38,192 bases of DNA from a virus. The notes below the pieces were generated by a model, which was not told the DNA's origin, did no database searches, and saw only the letters and a program-made list of their open reading frames with translations. Both the position numbers and the translations under genes were made by a program. Location of the stretch: positions 1 through 38,192 of the IMG/VR virus record IMGVR_UViG_3300030099_001185; one strand, 5' to 3'. This document shows positions 1 through 7,802 of this stretch, piece by piece. The number at the start of each line of letters is the position of its first letter. Position 1 is the first letter of the stretch.

Positions 1-12
1 CATTGGGAAATT

Positions 13-378
13 ATGTCTGATGATTCATTTAATAAGACATTAAAATTAGTAATAATAATCTTATATTCTTTTGCTATCATTTCAGTAGCTAGTGAACTCA
101 TAGCAGGAACTTGGAATGACAAACCTGTTATGTGTGCAAAAGAAAAAGAGATGATGTATACGATACAAGATAAAAACGAAAAGTTATTATTTAATGCAGT
201 ACAACTAGCTAAAGTTAGAAGTAAAGAGGGATTACAAGATGAACCTGTTATGATACCTCTACAAATATATGCTAACATAAAAACTAAAACATATACTATT
301 GTGGAGTTCCATCCTGAACATAGTATATATTGTGTGGTTAGTTATGGTACTAATTTAGATTTTACTTCACCAAAATAA
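13..378 (+). CDS. Small membrane-anchored or exported phage protein
   Basis: Function not recognised. The 121-residue product has a short polar N-terminus, then a hydrophobic stretch at about residues 10-31 (LKLVIIILYSFAIISVA) that reads as a signal anchor, then a polar domain with two cysteines. Near the C-terminus TYTIVEF followed by YCVVSYG resembles a recurring pattern in small exported proteins of marine phages and bacteria; I recall this and have not searched it. The frame is open back to the window edge, so the start at 13 is the first visible ATG and may not be the true one; only a weak GGGAA precedes it. It lies just upstream of another membrane peptide and the integrase, read the same way, so the three are probably co-transcribed. 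Confidence 0.65.
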   Translation: MSDDSFNKTLKLVIIILYSFAIISVASELIAGTWNDKPVMCAKEKEMMYTIQDKNEKLLFNAVQLAKVRSKEGLQDEPVMIPLQIYANIKTKTYTIVEFHPEHSIYCVVSYGTNLDFTSPK

Positions 379-395
379 ATAGAGGAGAATAGCAA

Positions 396-479
396 ATGAA
401 CAATGAAGAAATAATATGGTTTATCATGGGTATGTGTTGCATGGCATTCATACTAGGATTTTTAGGAGTAGGATTATGA
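396..479 (+). CDS. 27-residue single-span membrane peptide overlapping the integrase start
   Basis: A very short frame encoding MNNEEIIWFIMGMCCMAFIL and a further hydrophobic tail ending in GVGL. Five polar N-terminal residues are followed by about 22 almost wholly hydrophobic ones, so it should be a single membrane helix with a short acidic end. A strong ribosome site (AGAGGAGAAT, 381-390) sits just before the ATG. Its stop overlaps the integrase start as ATGA (476-479), the usual arrangement for translational coupling. Function unknown: it could be a leader that couples integrase translation, a membrane toxin-like peptide, or a holin-like micro-protein. The ribosome site and exact overlap make it more likely real than accidental. 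Confidence 0.6.
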   Translation: MNNEEIIWFIMGMCCMAFILGFLGVGL

Positions 480-1366
480 AATTAAAAGATTTAATAATAG
501 AATACTTTGGATCATACGAGTTTAAGAATCTAAGAGAAGATACTAAAAAACAGTATGTTTACTTTTTATCTGTTCTTACTGATAGCAGATTAGATGATTC
601 AAAGATTGGTAATTATCAGTTGAAAAATATATCAACAAAAATGTGTAAAGTAGTTTACAAGGATTGGTGTGAACGAGGTGTATCTTTAGCTAATCATGTT
701 TTATCTGTGTCTAAGATTGCTATTAACTATGCTATTGATATGGAGTATATGAAGGTTAATCCTTTTCGTAGTGTTAAGAAGCAAACTACTAAGCCTAGGA
801 AAGTTGTTTGGACTAAAGAAGATATACAAACCTTCTTAGAGGTTGCCTACTCTAACTTTGAGACACGTAATGTAGGACTCATAGCACAAATGGCATACGA
901 GTGGTGTCAAAGACTAGGAGATATGAGAATGCTTACATGGTCTAATTTAGACTTAGAAGCTAAGACTATGCACATAGAACAATCTAAGAGAAGAGCAGAA
1001 GTTTTCTTACCTATATCTGATGGTTTAACTAAAATGTTATTACAACAGAAACAAGATTATGGTTTCCAAAAATATGTCGCACCAAGACCAAAACCATACC
1101 GAGGTGAGTATCAACCCTACTCATTGTTCAAGCTTCCTTTATTGGCGAGAAAAGTTATGAACTTGGCATCTTTGTCTGACGAACTAAGATTAAGTGATCT
1201 AAGAAGAACGGGTACAACAGAGATGGTTGACGCAGGTGTTTCTATGGCGAATATCATGTCTGTAACAGGTCATGCTAATCCTCAGAGCGTAAAACCATAC
1301 ATGAAGCATACCCTTGCTAGTGCTAGTCTTGCGTTGAATATGCGTAATAATTTGACAGAAAATTAA
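476..1366 (+). CDS. int: Tyrosine recombinase / phage integrase
   Basis: Site-specific recombinase that would integrate the phage genome into the host chromosome. I place the start at 476 (MKLKDLIIEYFG), 296 residues, because AGGAG (464-468) lies 7 bases before this ATG and it overlaps the preceding stop; the same frame stays open upstream to an ATG at 416 without such a signal. Residues 1-90 form the SAM-like core-binding domain. Catalytic residues are R146 (QRLGDMR), K171 (EQSKRR), R243 (SDLRRT), H266 (TGHAN) and Y275 (KPYMKHT). The box II histidine expected before DLRRT is serine here (S240). An integrase indicates a temperate option. No attP or tRNA-like core is visible beside it; it may lie left of the window. 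Confidence 0.93.
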   Translation: MKLKDLIIEYFGSYEFKNLREDTKKQYVYFLSVLTDSRLDDSKIGNYQLKNISTKMCKVVYKDWCERGVSLANHVLSVSKIAINYAIDMEYMKVNPFRSVKKQTTKPRKVVWTKEDIQTFLEVAYSNFETRNVGLIAQMAYEWCQRLGDMRMLTWSNLDLEAKTMHIEQSKRRAEVFLPISDGLTKMLLQQKQDYGFQKYVAPRPKPYRGEYQPYSLFKLPLLARKVMNLASLSDELRLSDLRRTGTTEMVDAGVSMANIMSVTGHANPQSVKPYMKHTLASASLALNMRNNLTEN

Positions 1367-1370
1367 ATCC

Positions 1371-2198
1371 ATGTTATGTAAAACATTACCTATGCCCAAC
1401 GATATATATACCTATATAACACATATTAATGTTAGTCTTGATGAAACAGTTAGAATGGATTGTCCTATATGTAATGGACATAACACCTTTACTGTTACAA
1501 ATGAAATGGGATTCTTACTCTATAATTGTTATAAAGCATCTTGTGATGTATCAGGCAAACATAAAGTAAGATTATCTGCTGAAGACATACAATCTAAAGT
1601 GACTAAAAAAGAAGCAGAAAAAACTCTTCCCTACGAGGGAACAGATTTACCAAGCCATGTAGTTTCTTATGAAGGCAGAGATGATGTTATTGAATGGTGT
1701 AAACGTTGGGATTTAGACCCAAAGAAAATTGACATTCATTATGATGTCAAAGAAGAAAGAGTTGTGTTTCCTATCAAACATGATGGTCGTATTGTAGATG
1801 GTGTAGGAAGATCATTAAAAAATTTACTTCCAAAATGGAAAAGATATGGACAAACGAGATTGCCCTTTACCTTTGGTAGTGGTAAAGTGGCAGTAGTAGT
1901 TGAGGATTGTGTTAGTGCCTCTGTCATAGGCAGTGATATGTATTTAGGGGTAGCTGTGTTGGGTACTTCATTGTCTGAAGAGCATAAGAAATATTTAGCA
2001 CGATTCTCAACTGCAATAATTGCATTAGACCCTGACGCTATCCCAAAGACAATGCAATTCGCTAGAGAACTTAGAACATTTGTAAAGGATGTAAAAGTTT
2101 TAAAGCTAAAAGATGACTTAAAATACTTTAACACAGAAGATATAATTAATTTATACAGCTTAACCCCAAAGGAGAAATCAGAATGGAGTTGTCATTAA
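1371..2198 (+). CDS. DNA primase with zinc-binding and Toprim-like domains
   Basis: Lays RNA primers for lagging-strand synthesis; it corresponds to the N-terminal half of T7 gp4, here on its own gene. The 275-residue product has an N-terminal zinc ribbon with C31, C34, C53 and C58 (CPIC...NCYKASC) and a central Toprim core with the acidic residue E178 (VVVEDC) and D220/D222 (ALDPDA), the Mg-binding positions of that fold. It starts 4 bases after the integrase stop and overlaps the helicase start by 16 bases, so primase and helicase are likely made together. No strong ribosome site precedes 1371; MPNDIY at 1392 is an alternative start that changes no domain. Confidence 0.88.
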   Translation: MLCKTLPMPNDIYTYITHINVSLDETVRMDCPICNGHNTFTVTNEMGFLLYNCYKASCDVSGKHKVRLSAEDIQSKVTKKEAEKTLPYEGTDLPSHVVSYEGRDDVIEWCKRWDLDPKKIDIHYDVKEERVVFPIKHDGRIVDGVGRSLKNLLPKWKRYGQTRLPFTFGSGKVAVVVEDCVSASVIGSDMYLGVAVLGTSLSEEHKKYLARFSTAIIALDPDAIPKTMQFARELRTFVKDVKVLKLKDDLKYFNTEDIINLYSLTPKEKSEWSCH

Positions 2199-3412
2199 TA
2201 AGAAGCCTCATGGACAAAGAGTTCTATGATGAACATAGAGGTGCAAAATGTCCAAACAGACTATTCAATAAAGAAACAAGCAAAGTTAAAAAAGCAATTG
2301 ATATTGCTATGGATAGGTACTCTAGATCAGTAACACCTGATGAGATTGAAGCATTGTTTATGGCTAACAATCCGACAATGACTACCTCTCAAAAACAAGC
2401 GTACTCAGTTTTATTTGCACAAATTAAAAACGAACAACCTTTAGGCAAAGACATAGCTCAAGAAGTCTTATCTAAACTCTTTCAAAGAGTTGTAGGAGAA
2501 GATGTAGCTAATTTAGGGTTTGAATATGTGAATGGTACACAATCAAGTTTAGAACCTTTACGTTTACTACTAGAGCAGCACAAAGATGACTTTACACCTG
2601 ATTTAAATGTAGAATGGGATGATATGGAAATAGATACTTTATTAGCAAAAAATGATTTAGAAGCTAGATGGAATTTTAATATACCTGCATTGACTAGACA
2701 TATAAGTGGTATCAATGCTGGACATCTTATTGAAGTTGGAGCAAGACCTAATACCGGGAAGACAAGTTTTCATGCAAGCATTATCGCATCACCAAATGGA
2801 TTTGCTAAACAAGGTGCTAATTGCATAGTGCTATGTAATGAAGAAGGTTCTCATAGAGTAGGTGCTAGATATCTAACTGCTTCAACAGGTATGACTATGC
2901 ATCAAATAAAGCAAGAACCAAATAAAGCTAGAGACTTGTATGCACCTATCAAAGACAAGATTAAAATAAAAGATGCCACAGGTAGAGATATGTCATGGGT
3001 AGAAAGTGTGTGCAAATCTTACAAACCTGACATTGTTGTATTGGATATGGGAGATAAGTTTGCTAGAACAGCAGGTTTTGCTAGACCTGATGAAGCATTA
3101 AAAGCTAATGCCATATATGCAAGAATGATTGCCAAAGAACATGAGTGTGCAATATTTTATATGTCTCAGCTATCAGCAGATGCCGAAGGAAAAGTATTAT
3201 TAAATCAATCTATGATGGAAGGCAGTAGAACAGGTAAAGCAGCGGAAGCTGATTTGATGATTTTGATAGCTAAGAATCCACCTAAACAAGATGACGATCC
3301 CGATGCAGAAGATTTACAAAGACATTTGAATGTAGTCAAAAACAAATTAACAGGTTGGCATGGTACAAGACATTGTACTCTTAATTATAAGATAGGCAGA
3401 TACGAACCTTGA
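2183..3412 (+). CDS. Replicative DNA helicase, DnaB / T7 gp4 type
   Basis: RecA-fold hexameric helicase that unwinds DNA ahead of the phage polymerase. In 409 residues there is a helical N-terminal part (about 1-140) and an ATPase core with Walker A RPNTGKTS (K193) and Walker B IVVLDMGD (D288). Further motifs are FYMSQLSADAEGK and SRTGKAAEADLMILIAK, placed as in DnaB sensor and arginine-finger regions, and a C-terminal KNKLTGWHGTRHCTL like that of T7-type helicases. The ribosome site AAAGGAG lies about 10 bases before the ATG, inside the end of the primase gene. The split primase/helicase arrangement differs from the fused T7 gp4. Confidence 0.92.
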   Translation: MELSLIRSLMDKEFYDEHRGAKCPNRLFNKETSKVKKAIDIAMDRYSRSVTPDEIEALFMANNPTMTTSQKQAYSVLFAQIKNEQPLGKDIAQEVLSKLFQRVVGEDVANLGFEYVNGTQSSLEPLRLLLEQHKDDFTPDLNVEWDDMEIDTLLAKNDLEARWNFNIPALTRHISGINAGHLIEVGARPNTGKTSFHASIIASPNGFAKQGANCIVLCNEEGSHRVGARYLTASTGMTMHQIKQEPNKARDLYAPIKDKIKIKDATGRDMSWVESVCKSYKPDIVVLDMGDKFARTAGFARPDEALKANAIYARMIAKEHECAIFYMSQLSADAEGKVLLNQSMMEGSRTGKAAEADLMILIAKNPPKQDDDPDAEDLQRHLNVVKNKLTGWHGTRHCTLNYKIGRYEP

Positions 3413-3858
3413 GCCAATATACTTTATTTAAAAACTTACCCAAAGATGATAACCCAACTGAAGATGGTGTTGTATGCATTAAGTGTGGCATACGACAACC
3501 TATTACAAAGTTTGCTGTTATGGCATCGGGAGAGATTAAGAGAACTTGTAAATCATGTAAGAATGGACATAGACAAGTTATACAAAAACTAAGAAGAGAA
3601 AATTCATATCCTAATAAAAATTACAAATGTGGTATTTGCAACAAGACATTAGATAAACTTAGTAAGTATGGTCAAATAAGATTAAAGTCTTGGGTGCTAG
3701 ATCATTGTCATGAGACCAATACCTTTAGAGGTTGGATATGTCATAAATGTAATACAGGATTAGGTGGGTTTTCAGATAATTTAAAGATATTAAAAAAAGC
3801 AGTTAAATATTTAAAAAAGCATAAGGAGAAACTAAATGAAACTAACGATAGACGTTGA
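3409..3858 (+). CDS. Recombination endonuclease VII-like HNH nuclease
   Basis: Likely Holliday-junction or branch-resolving nuclease of the phage T4 endonuclease VII family. The 149-residue product has two zinc units. The N-terminal one uses C23, C26, C47 and C50. The C-terminal one is the classic core: C74-x2-C77, then DHCH (98-101) as the beta-beta-alpha metal nuclease motif, then C111-x2-C114-N115 and the helical tail NLKILKKAVKYLKKH. The start is TTG at 3409, overlapping the helicase stop as TTGA; it is preferred because the first internal ATG would remove the N-terminal cysteine pair. The gene overlaps the polymerase start by 23 bases. Confidence 0.9.
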   Translation: MSQYTLFKNLPKDDNPTEDGVVCIKCGIRQPITKFAVMASGEIKRTCKSCKNGHRQVIQKLRRENSYPNKNYKCGICNKTLDKLSKYGQIRLKSWVLDHCHETNTFRGWICHKCNTGLGGFSDNLKILKKAVKYLKKHKEKLNETNDRR

Positions 3859-5854
3859 AAATACAGTAACAAAAAGAGATGGTAAAATGCACCTTGATCC
3901 ATTTGAACCTACTAATAAACTGATTATGGTAGGTATGCTTGAAGACAATAACAAAGAACATCTTTGCAATGTTGATGGCCCTATTGTAAAGTGGAATAAT
4001 ATCATACAAGATTGTTTAGACAGAGCTACTATCCTAATTGGACACAACATAGCTTATGATTTGATGTGGCTTTGGGAATCAGGCTTCAAATATGATGGCC
4101 CTGTTTTTGATACAATGTTAGCTGAATACATATTACAAAGAGGTAACAAAGCTCCTTTATCTTTAGAAGCTTGTGCAGAACGATATATGTTAAAGACACA
4201 AAAACAAGATACTCTTAAACAATATTTCGCAAAAGGTATGGGTGTAGATGAAATACCAAGAGAAGAATTATCACATTACCTAAGTGCAGATTTACACGCA
4301 ACACAAGAACTAGCACATCAGCAAAATATTAAACTTAATTCGTCTGATGCATCTCTAATGGATACAGTTTTATTTACTAACAAAGTATGTGTAACACTAG
4401 CCAAAATATACAAGAGAGGTTTCAAGGTAGATGTTAATGTATTACAAGATGTTAGATTAGAGTTTGAAAAAGAAAAGTTACAGATTGAAAGAGCATTAAA
4501 AGAACAAGTAAGAGAACTCATGGGTGATACACCTATTAATTTAAATAGTCCAGAGCAGTTGTCATGGATTATCTATAGTAGAAAACCAAAAGATAAATTA
4601 ACATGGCAGAATAACTTTTCACCTTATATGTCCAAAGACGATTTTAAAGCAAACATCAATGCTAATTCTAACATAGTTTACAAGACAAGAGCTATAAAGT
4701 GTAGAGTTTGCAATGGAACAGGATTGATGAAGAAACTTAAAAAGGATGGCACACCCTATGCTAGACCACCTAAGTGCCCTTCTTGTAATGGCAATGGCAT
4801 TATATTTGAATCAACAGGACATATTGCTGGATTTAAATTTAACGCTCCAAGTGCAAAATGGGTTAGTGCCAATGGTTTTAGTGTGAATAAAAAGATGTTG
4901 GATACATTACAACATACAGCAAGACGTAATAATTCAATGAAAGCATTTAACTTTCTAAGTGACATTCAAAGATTATCTGCTTTAGATACTTATCTTTCAT
5001 CTTTTGTAGAAGGTATACAAAGTCATGTAAAGACAGATGGTATGTTGCACGTAAGATTATTACAGCATAGAACTGCAACAGGAAGATTTAGTGGAGCAGA
5101 CCCTAATATGCAGAATATGCCTAGAGGTGGTACATTTCCTGTTAAGAAGGTATTTGTTTCACGTTGGGAAGGTGGTAAGATTTTAGAAGCTGACTTTGCA
5201 CAGTTAGAATTTAGAACTGCCGCTTATTTATCACAAGACAAAACAGCAATGAAGGAGATTAAAGATGGATTTGATGTGCACAATTATACTGCTGACGTTA
5301 TTACTAATGCTGGGGAAAAAACTTCTCGCCAAGATGCGAAAGCACATACGTTTGCACCGTTATACGGAGCGACAGGATTTGGCAGATCGGCTGCTCAAGC
5401 TACATATTACAAACACTTCACGGAGAAGTACAAGGAAATTAGGTTATGGCATTCCCGATTGGCTAAAGAGGCTATAACAGATAATAAAATTAAAATACCC
5501 TCAGGTAGGGAGTATTCTTTTCCAAACGTTGTTAGGAAAGCAAGTGGGGATGTAACAAACTTTACACAGATAAAAAATTATCCTGTACAAGGTTTTGCTA
5601 CAGCAGATATTGTGCCATTAGTATTGATGGAAATAGATAAACGACTTACTAATGTACAATCTTGTATTGTTAATACCGTGCATGATTCAATAGTAATTGA
5701 TGTTCATCCTAATGAAATAGATGTAGTCAATAAGATTATTGAAGATGTTAATAAAAACATAGTGCCTATGATTAACTTACAATACAAAATAGATTTTAAT
5801 GTACCCTTACTTTTAGAATCAAAGATAGGGGATAACTGGCTTGACACAAAATAA
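3836..5854 (+). CDS. polA: Family A DNA polymerase with DnaJ-like zinc insertion (HMO-2011 type)
   Basis: Phage replicative polymerase, 672 residues. The 3'-5' exonuclease domain has Exo I D6-V-E8, Exo II ending at D75 (HNIAYD) and Exo III Y148/D152 (YLSAD). A zinc module follows at residues 289-321: C289-x2-C292-NGTG and C314-x2-C317-NGNG, the CxxCxGxG pattern of DnaJ. It sits after INLNSPEQL and before the VNKKML thumb region. The polymerase domain has motif A at D453 (LEADFAQLEFR), the O-helix R498...K502...F506...Y510-G, and motif C V-H616-D617-S618. F506 corresponds to E. coli Phe762. Motif C reads HDS instead of the usual HDE. A ribosome site (AAGGAGAAACTAA) precedes the ATG. The partial DnaJ domain between exonuclease and polymerase is, as I recall, characteristic of phage HMO-2011 relatives. 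Confidence 0.96.
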   Translation: MKLTIDVENTVTKRDGKMHLDPFEPTNKLIMVGMLEDNNKEHLCNVDGPIVKWNNIIQDCLDRATILIGHNIAYDLMWLWESGFKYDGPVFDTMLAEYILQRGNKAPLSLEACAERYMLKTQKQDTLKQYFAKGMGVDEIPREELSHYLSADLHATQELAHQQNIKLNSSDASLMDTVLFTNKVCVTLAKIYKRGFKVDVNVLQDVRLEFEKEKLQIERALKEQVRELMGDTPINLNSPEQLSWIIYSRKPKDKLTWQNNFSPYMSKDDFKANINANSNIVYKTRAIKCRVCNGTGLMKKLKKDGTPYARPPKCPSCNGNGIIFESTGHIAGFKFNAPSAKWVSANGFSVNKKMLDTLQHTARRNNSMKAFNFLSDIQRLSALDTYLSSFVEGIQSHVKTDGMLHVRLLQHRTATGRFSGADPNMQNMPRGGTFPVKKVFVSRWEGGKILEADFAQLEFRTAAYLSQDKTAMKEIKDGFDVHNYTADVITNAGEKTSRQDAKAHTFAPLYGATGFGRSAAQATYYKHFTEKYKEIRLWHSRLAKEAITDNKIKIPSGREYSFPNVVRKASGDVTNFTQIKNYPVQGFATADIVPLVLMEIDKRLTNVQSCIVNTVHDSIVIDVHPNEIDVVNKIIEDVNKNIVPMINLQYKIDFNVPLLLESKIGDNWLDTK

Positions 5855-5869
5855 GAGTCGTGGTATAAC
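5841..5869 (+). promoter_or_regulatory. Near-consensus sigma70 promoter upstream of the SSB-like gene
   Basis: TTGACA (5841-5846), a 17-base spacer, and TATAAC (5864-5869), 11 of 12 consensus bases. The -35 box lies in the last codons of the polymerase gene. A start site would fall near 5876, just before the ribosome site AGGAG (5881-5885). This would let the host RNA polymerase boost the single-strand-binding protein and the genes after it. The evidence is sequence pattern only. Confidence 0.6.
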
Positions 5870-5880
5870 TTAGAATTTTA

Positions 5881-5894
5881 AGGAGATAGATTTG
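5881..5894 (+). promoter_or_regulatory. Ribosome binding site fixing a TTG start
   Basis: AGGAG at 5881-5885 sits 6 bases before the TTG at 5892. This spacing, and the lack of an ATG in frame before residue 15, is the reason for choosing TTG as the start of the next gene. Confidence 0.6.
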
Positions 5895-6821
5895 ACAGAT
5901 TTAGTTACAATTCAAACAGATAATTATGCCAATATGGCAAAGGCTATGGGGTTATCTACAGGAATCCCGGGACAGCCAAAGAAAGTAAATAATTTAAACA
6001 GACTAAGAATTTGGCATTCACCAATCAAAAGTCAGCGTGAAGTAGCTGGTAAGATGATGAACATTGAAGTTGTTGAAGGGGGATGTTACAGATTAGAAAT
6101 ACTCAAAGACGAAACATCAGAATATGTGTATTCAACAACTGCTACAATCAGACCTTTTATGCAAAGATTTATGTATAGAAGATATGTCTCTTACCCTAAT
6201 CCAAAACCGGGAGAATCAAAAGGCGAGTTTCATAGAACAATAATGTCTGATACACTAGCTATTGATTTAAAAGACAATCAAGGCAAATTCAACTGTGGCA
6301 AACCTACAGGTTATGTTGAAGATTTTAAATCTTTACCTAATGAGACACAAGAATTAATTAGGCAGATAAAACGTGTACGTGTTATATTTGGAACTATTGA
6401 TTTAGATAATCCCGTCAACGATAAAGGTGAAACAGTTGAAGTTAAATCATCTATACCTTTTATTTGGGAAATAGATAATAAAACTGCTTATAAAATATTA
6501 GGAGATATTTTTGATCAATATTCTAAGAAACAAATACTGCCTTTACAGCATAATGTTACTTTAGATAAATTAATTGAGAATCCACTACCTAATGGTTCAA
6601 GCTTTTTTACACCTTCTGCTAGTATTAATTTTAAAAAAACAAATCCTGTGATATCAAAAGATAATGAAACATTTACATCATTTTTAGATTGGATTAAAAA
6701 TTATAATGATTATATATACAAAGAGTGGGATGCCAAGACTAATGCTAGGCAAAACGTTATATCTTCAGAGGATAAAGACACTGTTGATGAGTTTGTTGAC
6801 GTTGAAATTGACACTGAATAA
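5892..6821 (+). CDS. Probable single-stranded DNA-binding protein
   Basis: 309 residues, no catalytic motif that I recognise. The call rests on three points. It sits between the polymerase and two nucleases, where podoviruses carry the T7 gp2.5-type protein. It has a mixed beta-rich body with many aromatic and basic residues (RPFMQRFMYRRYVSY). It ends in a strongly acidic tail (DKDTVDEFVDVEIDTE), as in SSB and gp2.5, where that tail contacts polymerase and helicase. Translation starts at TTG with a good ribosome site. A sigma70-like promoter just upstream suggests high expression, fitting a protein needed in stoichiometric amounts. Alternative: a conserved replication protein of unknown role. 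Confidence 0.55.
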   Translation: MTDLVTIQTDNYANMAKAMGLSTGIPGQPKKVNNLNRLRIWHSPIKSQREVAGKMMNIEVVEGGCYRLEILKDETSEYVYSTTATIRPFMQRFMYRRYVSYPNPKPGESKGEFHRTIMSDTLAIDLKDNQGKFNCGKPTGYVEDFKSLPNETQELIRQIKRVRVIFGTIDLDNPVNDKGETVEVKSSIPFIWEIDNKTAYKILGDIFDQYSKKQILPLQHNVTLDKLIENPLPNGSSFFTPSASINFKKTNPVISKDNETFTSFLDWIKNYNDYIYKEWDAKTNARQNVISSEDKDTVDEFVDVEIDTE

Positions 6822-6826
6822 TTTCA

Positions 6827-7567
6827 ATGAAGAGCAACAATCCTTTCAGTGCACATGGTATTAATTACCTTTCTCCAAGTAGTATCAATACTTATATAAG
6901 TGATCCACCTATGTGGATACTGAGATATTTATTTGGAATAAGAACTCAAGGTGGTGTAGGTGCACAGAGAGGAATTGCACAAGAATTTGTTTTAGCTAAT
7001 AAGTATACAACAGGTTCTTTTGATTTTAACTTACTTGATACTAAGTTTTTATCTTTGTGTGCTGAAGCCAACTTAGAGTTAGAAGATGCCAAAACTGTAA
7101 AAGAAAAAAAGTCGTTACATGATTTTGGAAAGATCATTGATGCCAACTTTAAATATAAAAATTTAGAAGAGTATCAAGAAAAGGTAGAAGTTCCTATAGA
7201 AGATTTGCCTATTCCTATTATAGGTTATATAGATTTTAGATTTAAAAAGAAAATAGTAGATTTAAAAACTACAACTAGAATGCCTTCTAGACCTACGGAA
7301 GCACAAAAAAGACAGATGGCATTATACTCTATGGCTTATCCCAATCTTAGCTTAGACTTGTTCTTTGCTACACCAAAAGATTTTAAGAAGTTTCCGTTAG
7401 AAGGATTATCTTTTTACAAGAAACAATTAAAAAAGGCAGCTTTTGGTATTCAAAAACTATTGTCTATCAGCGATGATAAACATGAGATAGCTTCTCTTTT
7501 TTATCCTAACTTAGATTCATGGCTATGGTCAGGCACAAGAGAAGAAGCATATAAAATATGGAGTTAG
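6827..7567 (+). CDS. PD-(D/E)XK exonuclease, RecB/Cas4-like
   Basis: Predicted metal-dependent DNA exonuclease, 246 residues, likely filling the role of T7 gp6 in host DNA breakdown and recombination. Motifs in order: SPSSINTYISDPPMW near the N-terminus (the RecB-family helix that packs on the core), AQRGIAQEF (E53), GYIDFRF (D136), IVDLKTTT (D145-x-K147, the core of the nuclease) and QKRQMALYSMA (Q163...Y167, motif QxxxY of the RecB family). It starts 5 bases after the preceding stop with only a weak ribosome site, so it may be translationally coupled. It is followed within 2 bases by a small coiled-coil gene and then by endonuclease I. Confidence 0.85.
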   Translation: MKSNNPFSAHGINYLSPSSINTYISDPPMWILRYLFGIRTQGGVGAQRGIAQEFVLANKYTTGSFDFNLLDTKFLSLCAEANLELEDAKTVKEKKSLHDFGKIIDANFKYKNLEEYQEKVEVPIEDLPIPIIGYIDFRFKKKIVDLKTTTRMPSRPTEAQKRQMALYSMAYPNLSLDLFFATPKDFKKFPLEGLSFYKKQLKKAAFGIQKLLSISDDKHEIASLFYPNLDSWLWSGTREEAYKIWS

Positions 7568-7568
7568 T

Positions 7569-7802
7569 ATGTCCGATAAAAAAATAGAAGACTTAAAAAA
7601 TGACATTCAAACTATGGAAAAAGAATTAGCTGAAGCTAAAAAAACTCTTCGTGAAATGCGAACAAAAGGTTTGCGTGAAGCTATGGAAGCTAAAAAATTA
7701 GCAGACGAAGCAGTGAAAGAAGAGATGAAAGCACTAGGCTATGATTATTCTAGGTCTGAGTATCAATTCAATCCTTTCTCAGGTTGGAGAAGAATACTTT
7801 AG
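7569..7802 (+). CDS. Small coiled-coil protein
   Basis: 77 residues, function unknown. Residues about 3-60 are charged and helical (KKIEDLKNDIQTMEKELAEA and onward), with heptad-like spacing that suggests a coiled coil and oligomerisation. The last 20 residues change character (YSRSEYQFNPFSGWRRIL), with aromatic and basic residues that could form a binding patch. It sits between the RecB-like exonuclease and endonuclease I, and its TAG stop shares a base with the GTG start of the latter. It could be a cofactor or inhibitor of one of the nucleases, but the sequence alone does not show that. Confidence 0.7.
   Translation: MSDKKIEDLKNDIQTMEKELAEAKKTLREMRTKGLREAMEAKKLADEAVKEEMKALGYDYSRSEYQFNPFSGWRRIL

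Noticed and set aside
416-475. N-terminal extension of the integrase from an ATG at 416.
   Set aside because: It lacks a ribosome site, and the ATG at 476 has AGGAG 7 bases upstream and overlaps the short peptide gene.
1-1400. Search for an attP site or tRNA fragment beside the integrase.
   Set aside because: No cloverleaf or tRNA 3'-end-like sequence is seen; genes abut on both sides. It may lie left of the window.
5265-5477. Second frame inside the polymerase gene (70 residues).
   Set aside because: It covers the O-helix code in another frame, has no ribosome site and no recognisable product.
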